Shown piece by piece: positions 51,786 to 64,000 of a DNA stretch of 64,000 nt. The DNA lies in assembly GCF_000764305.2 (NCBI RefSeq), contig NW_025931866.1, positions 124,001 through 188,000 of the forward strand, written 5' to 3'. The first letter of the stretch is position 1. Each line of letters opens with the position of its first letter. The translations under genes were made by a program, and so were the position numbers. Below the pieces are notes generated by a model, which saw nothing but the letters and a program-made list of their open reading frames with translations, searched no databases and was not told where the DNA came from. Source of the stretch: Hyalella azteca. Lineage: Eukaryota; Arthropoda; Malacostraca; Amphipoda; Hyalellidae.

Positions 51786-52065
51786 CTTGCGCAATCGTAA
51801 ACGTGTTGTTTACGTTTGGGTAGGATATTTTGGCAGGAACTCATAGCAACTGATTTCTGGACAAGCTTCACTGCATCCTGATCCATCCAACATACCGGAA
51901 ACCTTACTTTTTTCTAAATATTTGGCCGAAGACTGGCAAATTTATTAAATGCAAGAATTTCAATCTAAATGTGTTGGCAAGATCTTCTAAAGGCGTAAAT
52001 TTTGCTACTGAAGCGCCGCCAAAGATCTTGCAATATTAAACCACTCTCTGCACAGTGGGAATAAA

Positions 52066-52257
52066 GCATAGTGGCTTACTAGCAAAGCAGACAGTTTTTT
52101 AGACTCTCCCTCAAGTTCATTTTTGAGTCCTATAAGTAGACCAGCAAAGTAGGTACCTATCATGGATACCAGCATTATCATACATAAGAATTTGGTGTAA
52201 ATCTTGAGAAAATTAGAAAATGAAATGATTCCAAAAATCTCTGGTTTGTCACTATGC
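52066..52257 (+). mobile_element. MITE copy c, 192 bases, intact with target duplication
   Basis: The left end reads GCATAGTGGC and, after a small insertion, CAAAGCAGACAGTTTTTTAG. The right end, reversed, reads GCATAGTGACAAACCAGAGA. Both ends are flanked by the same six bases, AATAAA (52060-52065 and 52258-52263). There is no coding capacity. The terminal inverted repeats and short size define a MITE; the six-base duplication could also be counted as a shorter one because of its A-richness, so the superfamily is left open. Confidence 0.8.
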
Positions 52258-52263
52258 AATAAA

Positions 52264-52887
52264 GTTGCCCACAGCCACAGGTGTTGGCTTAACCCATTAA
52301 TGCTGATTTTTGAATTTTTCTCTGATTTCCTGTGAGAATATTATCACTTGTGATGTAAATAATAAAAAATATATTCAAATGTTTATTTTTCTTTGTATGT
52401 GAAAAATTATAGCTTGGTCCCATTAGGAACTGGGCTAAATATTTCATGATCTGAATAACTTTGATAACATTGTATCACGTAATACCATATGCAGCATTTA
52501 TTGATAAAATTTTGCATCTAACTCATAACTAATATATTTTTAGAACAAATTACTCACATTTCTCTGCTAAGATTACAAGCAAACATGATTGATGGAATTT
52601 TTGTTTCTCATAACAAAAAAAAAAGAACGTTGGCCATTTCCACAAGATGGGGTAATAAGGGACACCCTAAAAATGCATTTACAGTAGAACCTTGATTAGC
52701 AAAGGCTCCAGTTAATGAAAAAATCAATTAACAACAAAAAATTTTGATTACATTCATCTTGTTCAGCAAAAAATTTCACTTAACAAAAAATTAATGCATC
52801 ATCGGACATATTACCAAATTGTGCATAGAAAGTCATAGATAGTATTGTGCACCAGGCAACATAGAATGAAAAGTAATTGCCCTAAAC
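52264..52887. other. No gene seen; repeat fragments
   Basis: AT-rich sequence with a GATGGGGTAATAAGGGACAC word (about 52647) that resembles the GGGTAATCTGGGACAC half of the hairpin in the 553-base duplication. Confidence 0.4.
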
Positions 52888-52925
52888 CTGTCTCTTATAC
52901 ACATCTAGATGTGTATAAGAGACAG
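52888..52925. other. Leftover Nextera mate-pair junction adapter (complete)
   Basis: CTGTCTCTTATACACATCT plus its reverse complement, followed at once by a 33-base C/G-rich stretch with CCCCGGAGCGCC twice, very unlike the surroundings. Confidence 0.98.
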
Positions 52926-53094
52926 CCCCCGGAGCGCCCCCCTCCCCCCGGAGCGCCATAAGTACCTCTCTTGTCAGAATTCCACCATGCGTGGTACTGG
53001 TTGGTAGGGTAGGTTTTTCAATACATTTTCTCATGTTAACATGAGAATATATTACCTAGACAGAATTCCACACTGAATTATTATTTATTATTGC

Positions 53095-53223
53095 AAAGTA
53101 TCATCACTATCATGGATACCAGCATTATCAATTTATCATACATAAGAAATTGGTCTAAATATTGAGTAAATGAGGAAATTAAAAATTAACTGAGTCTAAA
53201 AAATCTCTGGTTTGCCACTATGC
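53095..53223 (+). mobile_element. MITE copy d (5' truncated)
   Basis: Matches the right two thirds of copy c, from ATCATGGATACCAGCATTATC to TCTCTGGTTTGCCACTATGC, with a duplicated ATCA-rich word near its left end. The left terminal repeat is absent. Confidence 0.75.
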
Positions 53224-53959
53224 CCAGTACCCACAAAATAGGCCTAGCTAAATGCTTTGAATTTGATTGCCTTCTAATGTGGAGCGTGAAGTGAACTTTC
53301 AACGTAACAGTACAGAAGCAATAAAGAATTGGCATAATACCTAACACATTCAATATGAACAATCAGGAACTAGGACTTCCGCCGCCACATCTCTGAGCTC
53401 TCAACCTCACAAAACAAACACAAGCACAGCACCTAACCAAAGCCATGTGGCAATTGGAATTGGATGCGATCGCCGATCATGCGTCGTAACATGCGAGACG
53501 GTGACCACGACAGAGCGACAAATTGGTTTATAAACATCGGAATCCCCGAGTTCGAATTTCCGCAATTTGACATAATTTATATCGAATGTATATTTTCTTC
53601 ATTAAAACTCCGAATGCATTTTTGGTTATTAGTGGCATTCGCCTAAATTTCGGTACTACCTAATAAAGATCATTAGAATTTCCAACAATGAGAATTTTAA
53701 CGTCATTACTGCGATTGTGTTAGTGCATACATGGTTAGCGTATAAACGTAAGAAAAAATAATTAACTAATAACTAACTAACTACCATAACAATTGTTAAA
53801 ATAAAAAGCAACTGTTCTTGTTTCCAGTTCTTTATTATTTCAGTTTAATAGGTACATTCCCTAATAAATTAGAACATTATTCATCCACCGTCAATTCAGT
53901 GGAATTTCTTGATTATGACGTCATTGGTAAGAAATAAACAAAACAGTCAAAGTTTAGTT
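53224..53959. other. ADH 3' flank, no gene seen
   Basis: No credible coding exon; a 60-codon frame at 53464-53646 has no recognisable motif. Confidence 0.4.
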
Positions 53960-53965
53960 TTTATT
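53960..53965 (-). terminator. Candidate ADH poly(A) signal
   Basis: Minus-strand AATAAA about 155 bases past the duplicated terminal-exon stop at 54119 and about 300 bases past the main stop at 54269. Confidence 0.4.
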
Positions 53966-54118
53966 TAATATAACATCTACCTCACAACAGTTCTAATTAT
54001 TTTCGTAGCATAGGTTGCCCGACAGATGATTTCTCGTAATATATTGATTTTTAAACCATGAATCGAATTTGTGAATAGTTTCACTTCATCTTGTTACGAA
54101 ATACTGCAATAATCATTT

Positions 54119-54175
54119 AAAACATGTCGATGACAGTCCTGATCGCCTTGCCATCATTCGTGAGCTCAAAATCTA
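54119..54175 (-). pseudogene. Duplicated end of the ADH terminal exon
   Basis: The last 18 codons and the stop (DFELTNDGKAIRTVIDMF) are repeated 150 bases downstream of the real terminal exon, with about 30 bases of 3' flank also duplicated (ATAATCATTTAAAACATGTC in both). A TTTTTCCCTAG lies immediately before it on the minus strand and could act as a splice acceptor, making it a possible alternative last exon. It lacks the first 38 codons of the exon, so on its own it would shorten the enzyme. Confidence 0.75.
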
Positions 54176-55091
54176 GGGAAAAATGAAATTTCACAAAATA
54201 TTAATTTCGCAAAAATTAATTTTTGATGGAAGCTATATCATCTTGTTACAAAGCAACACAATAATCATTTAAAACATGTCGATGACAGTCCTGATCGCCT
54301 TGCCATCATTCATGAGCTCAAAACCATCGTTGATTCTGGCGAGCGGCCTAGTGAAGGTCACGAACTCATCCAGGATGATCCGCTTCTCCTGGTAGTCCTT
54401 GACCAAGCGTGGCATGCTCGACCGCGACTTCCAGCCTGCAATTGTAAACAAAACTTTTTTGATCCAATGAATACCTCAAAAGGAATCAGGCAAAAATCAT
54501 TGGCCTATTTTATTAAAAAAACATTAATTTTACTATATTAAGTGTGTTCTGCTATCTATAAGAAGATTCGGCTCCAACATTCGGCCCAAGAATCGAATCA
54601 TATCGCCGCCATCGAACAACAAGATACACAACAAGTTAATGAGAATTTATTGATGATAACAACTGGTTTTATTCTTATGTTATTATTATTATTATTTTTA
54701 TTATTCTATGTATAGAACAACTGAAAATTATACAATATCTAACATCTATAAATAATATATAATAATATCGTAATAATCTATCTATAAATATGTAATAATA
54801 TCATTACTTGAGTCTAACAGATTAACATTGAGCTCCGGATAGAAAAAAATAATGGAAAAATATTTATTTCATCGTACCGCCATAAACGGAGCCCTTCATG
54901 GTTTTGCCGTAGAGGAAGGAGAAGGGCGGCAAGCTCATGTTAGATCCTGCAGGAGGCACACCGAGCACGATGCATTGTCCCCAGCCCTGTTGACAAATTT
55001 TATTTACCTTCAATAAAATTTTACAATAAATGACTTCGAATTTATCAGTTCAAATTCAAAGACGCTAAATATAATCAAACGAAATACTTTG

Positions 55092-55092
55092 N
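55092..55092. other. Assembly gap (N) inside ADH copy 2
   Basis: A single N sits between ADH exons 56643 and 54986 where about 120 codons are missing. Other single Ns are at 19068, 20300, 38208 and 51257. Single Ns here probably stand for gaps of unknown size. Confidence 0.7.
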
Positions 55093-55099
55093 AGCATGA

Positions 55100-56160
55100 C
55101 GTGTTAGTGACTACATTCAAAGTAATCCATGAGGTGGACTATTTCTGTCGACCCGCGCGCGACGGCAAGAAAACAGCGACGCAATAGAAAATTGAAGTGC
55201 CCTAGTTTAAATAGCTTAACGAATTGTGAAGACCTCTGCTTGATACTCGGTCGAAAAGTAATTGTAACACGTAACCCTAACTTATCCTGAAAACATATAC
55301 CTACGACCTAATAACTAAGTGGTGATATAATAAATTGACGGTGGGAAAGACTGGACCTTTATTTATTTCTATTTACTATCTAGCTGTCCACCGAGAAAAC
55401 ATATCATCTTGCAGTTGCATGGTTGACATCCTTTGATCTAGTAACTGAACGTCAACTTCTAATGATATGCTTTTAAAAATTACTTTTTAAAGACAACACT
55501 TCTGAAGAATCCAGTGTCTCCGATTTCCAATTTTATTATGAAATATTAAAAAATTAATTTTATTAATAAAATAAAATAAAAAATTTAATATTTTTCAAAA
55601 TTATTTATTCTGTCAATTGATACATGCATTGTCTCCGACTTTACGCAAGTGTGCAAAATTTCAGATCGATTGGACAGGTAGAAGTGTGTTAAATATCGAT
55701 TATAAGTTATGGAGCAAACAAAATTATTTATTTTTATTTTTTTAATATCAAAAATAGTTTTATTTACATTTTCAATATTATTTATTCTGTCAATTGATTC
55801 ATGCATTTTCTCCAACTTTACACAAGTGTGCAAAATTTCAGATCGATTGGAGAGGTAGAAGAGTGTTGGATACCGATTATAAGATTTGTAGCAGACAAAC
55901 AAACAACGAGTGAAATTGAAGAGAAGTGTTGTAAAAAATTGATGGTGGTTAAAATGATATTCTCTCTTCTAAGCTTATAGTCACGGGAGGTTCGTAAATC
56001 TGTCCGAGTTGAGAACATCTATCGGTCTCACGTCCCAACCGTATAAGATATCTTGTCAAGAAGACAAAAGATTCAAGATGAGAGAGACTATAGAGAAGAT
56101 TCAAGTCCACAAGCAATTGTGGTCCATAGATGAAGAGGATCGAGGAAACTGAAGCCAATA
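55100..56160 (-). repeat. ADH copy 2 intron, paralogous to 58.1-58.5 kb
   Basis: Several islands match the intron after exon 58621-58841 in the other copy, for example TAGTCACGGGAGGTT (55978 and 58390) and the GTCG...CGACGGCAAG/CGACGACAAG region (55146 and 58148). A local repeat of about 170 bases (CAAGTGTGCAAAATTTCAGA at about 55645 and 55823) also lies inside. No ADH exon 5 or 6 is present in this stretch. Confidence 0.6.
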
Positions 56161-57263
56161 CAGTAAATACATTTATACATTGTATTTTCCGTATTTGTAT
56201 GGTCGTAATTAGTAATTATTTTTGCAGTGGCAATCATCTGAAACAGCAAACATTTGTTCCTAGTTCTGGAATGTACTTGAATGTATCGGCCACAAGTGGA
56301 ATTCAAGTCAGTATATGTAGATGTGTTCACACGTCAATTCATATGCAAGCAATTGAATATTTTGTATTCTATGTATGGGAAAATTATAAACAATTGATGA
56401 GAACATAATACGCGTTCTGTAATGGTAGTGTGTATTAATCAAATCTTCAAATAATAACGTTACTAAACTTTTACTGTTCCTATTGCTACTATGAATGCAC
56501 TATTATGACCTATCTAAATGTTGCCACTCTAATAACGTGAATGCTACTAAAAATACTACCAGTATATATACACAACTCTACCTCGGACCGTGTTCCTACC
56601 CGGCCCCAAAACCTCTTCGTCTAACATATTTCTGCTACCCACCTTGACAACGGCGACATCAGCCACAACCGTGTACTGGCTGAAGGTGGAGGTGCCCATG
56701 TAGTGATGGAGAACCTTGCCCTTGCAGGTGAACCGCGAAGTTCCGTCCGGCATGAAGCCCTTCATTTGCATGGCGATGATCTTGGTGCACAAATTCGTCT
56801 TGGGCGACTTGCAGTTGTCGCACTCGCCGCATTCAGCCATGTACAGAGGGATGACATGGTCACCTGGAGCATAACTAACGATTAATTCTACGATATGAGC
56901 TGTCAGATTAAAAGAAATTTGCCATTCAAACTTTTACATGAGGAATGAAAATATTTAGGGAAAATTATTTGGCTTCGCAAAGTTAAGCCCCTGCATGGCT
57001 TCTAGACGTAAAATACAGGTCAATAACGAAGTGGTTCGACACAATTTATAGAGAAGGACATGTTTAGGAATTTAGGAAGGACATAAATGCATTAATTACG
57101 GAATGAACGTGCCTGGTTTGACATGAGTGACACCGGGCCCGACGCTCTCAACAATGCCGCTCCCCTCGTGGCCGAGGATGGTGGGGAAGATGCCCTCAAT
57201 GAGGTCTTCTCCGATGCCCTTCAGGCTGGTGGCATCCGTGCGGCACACGCCCGTGGCTACAAC

Positions 57264-57353
57264 CTGTAGTACATATTAGAATAGAATAGAATAGAATAGA
57301 ATAGAAGTGTCGGCGTTGAAGACATAGGCCCATGGCCTGTTGCCGATTCTTAC
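57264..57353 (-). mobile_element. LINE 3' end with (AGAAT)n tail, forming an ADH splice donor
   Basis: Read on the minus strand, sequence directly after the exon base 57354 is GTAAGAATCGGCAACAGGCC, then CAACGCCGACACT and a (TTCTA)n tail (plus-strand (AGAAT)n at 57278-57306). It matches the 3' end of the LINE at 36672-36741. The element begins within a base or two of the exon edge and supplies all but perhaps the first bases of the 5' splice site. Confidence 0.7.
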
Positions 57354-61134
<3,781 letters not shown>

Positions 61135-63361
61135 TTATACGAGAAGCTTGATGGGGGCGACCAACAAGAAATTATATTCCAGTGTATGTCTGTAAAATTA
61201 AAAAAAATCGCATATAAAAATCACAATATTGCAGTTCTACTAAGATATCAGAAATGTAAGTATAAAAAAATTAACTACTAGTAGAAGGATTAAAACACAT
61301 TCGCATTCCAGCTGCCTGACCAGAAAACGATTTTCGACACCTTACCGGACTGAACCGGACGCCCAAGTGCCAGATTCTATAAGAGCCTGGAATTTTTATG
61401 TTCCGTTTGGCCTTGCTTTCGATCATTGCGCAAGCACTGGACAATTTTTTTACACCAATAGTTGTATGCCTACACACCAAGACATCAGGCAAATAATTAA
61501 TGTTCGGGCAAAATAATTAGACACAATCCTGATAGAGTGGTTAAAGAAGGTGTAGTTTCTGATAGCCAAAATAGAACTTATTAGCATAAAGCTTCATCAG
61601 GTATAAACAGGTTAGCCTGGCAATAGATCGGTAGTTTTTACTTCGAATATCATATACAAATTACTAAATCATGATGCCCTTCGAATTAGGTAATTTGGGA
61701 ATAAAATATTAATCGAAACAAAACATTCGTGCAAAGGTCTTCAGGTTCGATGAAGGATTAACTTTGACATAATAGTTTCCCGAAGTCTTTTTATTAAGCC
61801 TAAAGCGTCAGGAAGGCTACGTGCCGGCTGAGCCAAGGCCGGTTCACAGGGTCTCCAGCGCAGTGGTTTGACTGCCTCCCGGGGTGCGGTCCCGCTGTGG
61901 TGGCGCCTGGGACTCGAGGACATAATTGCGTCGTTGTGGTCTTGCTCCACCACAAAAACAAGGAAAAACAGTATTCGTAAACGAGGAAAAACTGTATTAG
62001 TATAATTCAATTTACGTAAAATTAACGACTTTCATAAATTCTTCGCAAGGTGTTTCCCAAGCCCTAAGAAAAAATACTATTGATATTGATCTTAATTCTG
62101 TCACAAATACTTATCATCACAATAACTTACTGGAATAAGTTTTTTCATACTTTGTGTGCTTCAAGCTGTTATTATATTAAGACTCACTATGCTTCTGAAA
62201 GCCTCACGTTGCGTTATTATATCTTTCAGCGCTTAAACATCGTAAAATTTGATTCTAACGTAGATATGGAAGCCGTCAAATAGAGTCTCACTCTGTTTGT
62301 CTACGAATCGAAATTACGTGCAGAAAATGCACAAAAACATACCATAAATAATTTATTCTTGCGCGAAGTAGTGTTTGAGATGCATTTTATCAGATGTTGT
62401 GGGCTGCATGACTGGTATAAAAATCCCCTCCATTATTTTATGTTCCTTGTAGGAATCATGCTTCGTATGCTTTGCGTTTAGCTTTAGTAAAATAGCAAAT
62501 GGTGGCCATGGACCAAGGTTGCACCCACCAAGTGCAAGTGTTATCCAAAATGGAATCATGCTGAAGTTTCTTTATCGTTGATCAAGAAAAGAATATTAAG
62601 CTTCAAAGTTCTTCTTTTAAAGATTAAAAAGAAGAGCTTCGAAGATTAAAATATATGAGAAACCGATACCAAGGTCGGTACTTGTGTGTTGATCGATTTG
62701 TTTCGGCTCTACACCACAATAAACATTTAACATTGCTCTAAAGGAAGGGCTATACGCTATCACATCTATCGAGAACAGCTTTCGAAAAAACTTTAGATAC
62801 TGATAAGATAAACTCTGCCGCTCTCCATACAGTGGTAATAATTAAAATTGATTAAAAGCAAATAATTGCCTCCACTTTATACTGTACTGCACAAGATTCA
62901 TATATTCTGAAGGCGGCTAAATACATTATAGTCTTGATAGGATCTCGTGTTTGACAGGATAAATTTCACTGCTTCATTTGTGTTCAAAGTATTAGCTTTA
63001 GTAAAGTATTCCAAAATTCGAAGAAATGAGTAGTATTAAACTTTTTTTTGCGGGTCAGACTACGTAATATCGATGACTTTTCAGCTATATAGATCGATTT
63101 AAACAAATTTAGACTAACATTTTTATTGAAGTTCGATATGTCACGAGTAAGATGGCAGTCACCCAATTTAGACGATAATAGTAATATATTTACTATAAAA
63201 ATAGTTACTATAACAAAATAGCTACCACGAGCCCACAATTTAAAGTTATAGCTAGAATATTCTTCAATAATTTGGGCAAAAACACATGAAACAAATTGCC
63301 ACTAAATTCGTTATGCAACTTTCATTATCGTCACGCATCACGGACAGAATGCTTTGCAACG
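61135..63361. other. ADH 5' flank and intergenic, no gene seen
   Basis: The ADH promoter must lie just above 61134, but no clear core element at a usual distance is seen (a TATAAAT overlaps the start codon and cannot be the TATA box). A GC-rich island at about 61815-61950 (CTCCCGGGGTGCGGTCCCGC) stands out in AT-rich sequence and may be a decayed retroelement end. No credible exon is found. Confidence 0.4.
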
Positions 63362-63600
63362 TTCATGGCCCAATGGTTACAATTCAGAGTATCAGGATTA
63401 GAGCATTAAGCTATGGCTTTGATCCCTGCAGCTTCCTGCTAGTTCTAGTCAAATATAGGCAAGGTGATTGAGCGGTAGAGCACAGAAAAATTGGAGCAGC
63501 TAGTGAGTTGCGTGTTCGAGGCCCGCCACAAGCAGTGAATATTCTGCGATGTTCAGAATCGGCGACAGGTCTAATGAACGCTGACACCGCTGTACCATAT
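63362..63600 (+). mobile_element. Dimeric tRNA-derived SINE, copy 2
   Basis: It has the same two-unit layout as 17600-17835. Unit one has GGCCCAATGGTTA and GCTTTGATCCCTG. Unit two has GGTGATTGAGCGGTAGAGCA and GTGTTCGAGGCCC. The 3' part is TCTGCGATGTTCAGAATCGG, then CGACAGGTCTAATGAACGC. The B box of unit two is well preserved. Confidence 0.75.
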
Positions 63601-64000
63601 ATACTATCATCGTCACACATGACGGACGGAATGGTTTGCCATATTGCAGCTGGGAATAACTATTTAAATTATAAAATTATAACAGCACAGTACCTACATG
63701 ACCGGCACAAACTTGGCTCGGTAGAGTCGTCGCAAATAATTCAAGACAGTGTGCCACTATTTGGACAACATGAACCATTTATTTTCTGACTGCAAATTCA
63801 AATTGAACTACTCTCAACGATCTAATAATAGCACAAACGCGCATCACTGTAACAGTTTATTAGAAGCACCATTTACAGTGTATTATACTAATAGTTATAC
63901 AAAAATATACAATAAATTCCTAACAAAAAATTAAAGCAATTTTGAGCACGCAAAAAGGCGACATATTCACTAAAATCAAGTACGTTTAAGTCTCAGCAAT
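63601..64000. other. No recognisable feature
   Basis: AT-rich sequence to the window end; short open frames only. Confidence 0.4.

Larger units (their letters stand above)
54269..57263 (-). pseudogene. Class III-like zinc alcohol dehydrogenase, copy 2 (incomplete)
   Basis: Exons seen: 57263-57113 ([16 protein letters not shown]...GHEG), 56863-56643 (structural zinc [15 protein letters not shown], then [13 protein letters not shown]), 54986-54878 (GWGQCIVLGVPPAGSN) and 54435-54269 (C-terminus to TAA). Missing are the first two exons and all of the nucleotide-binding region, roughly 120 residues including GLGG. The splice from 56643 to 54986 would be in phase but would give a dead enzyme. An N at 55092 lies in that intron, exactly where the missing exons should be, so I favour an assembly gap over a true deletion. 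Another oddity is that exon 57263-57113 ends CCAG|GC instead of GT. The family oxidises alcohols or S-hydroxymethylglutathione with NAD. Called a pseudogene only because it cannot be read through as assembled. Confidence 0.75.

Overview
The window looks like nuclear DNA of an arthropod, most likely a crustacean. It is AT-rich, the genes have many short introns with GT-AG splice sites, and the spaces between genes are full of repeats. The animal assignment rests on clear orthologues of conserved animal genes. The crustacean assignment is an inference; no species is claimed.

Layout. (1) 32-1911 (+): the last five coding exons of mLST8, the WD40 subunit of TOR complexes. (2) 2665-13122 (-): a complete 18-exon BMS1, the GTPase of the small-subunit processome, convergent with mLST8. 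(3) 13.1-22.9 kb: no gene seen; an inverted repeat, tandem repeats, a tRNA-derived SINE, and two leftover library adapters. (4) 22913-25015 (-): an intronless spenito/RBM15 (three RRMs plus SPOC). (5) 27991-34997 (-): a zyxin/LPP/TRIP6-family three-LIM protein with a 1.1 kb minisatellite in an intron. (6) 35-39.7 kb: LINE pieces joined by an adapter, and a MITE copy. (7) 39773-45527 (-): a complete 10-exon Peter Pan/SSF1 (Brix domain). (8) 45.5-54 kb: no gene seen; stacked duplications and MITE copies. (9) 54.1-61.1 kb (-): class III-like zinc alcohol dehydrogenase exons in an order that cannot be one transcript: one copy has the N-terminal half, a second has exons 3-4 plus the C-terminus, and an N lies where the missing exons should be. 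(10) 61.1-64 kb: no gene seen; a second SINE copy and a GC-rich island.

Exon boundaries were worked out by hand. For BMS1, PPAN, mLST8 and the first ADH copy, reading phases agree at every junction. The genes are not an operon. BMS1 and PPAN are both nucleolar ribosome-biogenesis factors and mLST8 belongs to the TOR pathway that controls ribosome production, but their closeness may be chance.

The strongest unexpected signal is technical. Five copies of the palindromic Nextera mate-pair junction adapter remain in the assembly, several beside single Ns and inside repeats, so the joins there should not be trusted. The most interesting biological candidates are the scrambled ADH duplication (exon 3 diverged, exon 4 nearly identical), retroelement or minisatellite sequence forming 5' splice sites of ADH exons, a 192 bp MITE with a clean target duplication, and a SINE whose tail resembles the tail of a local LINE. 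I found no convincing new multi-gene system.
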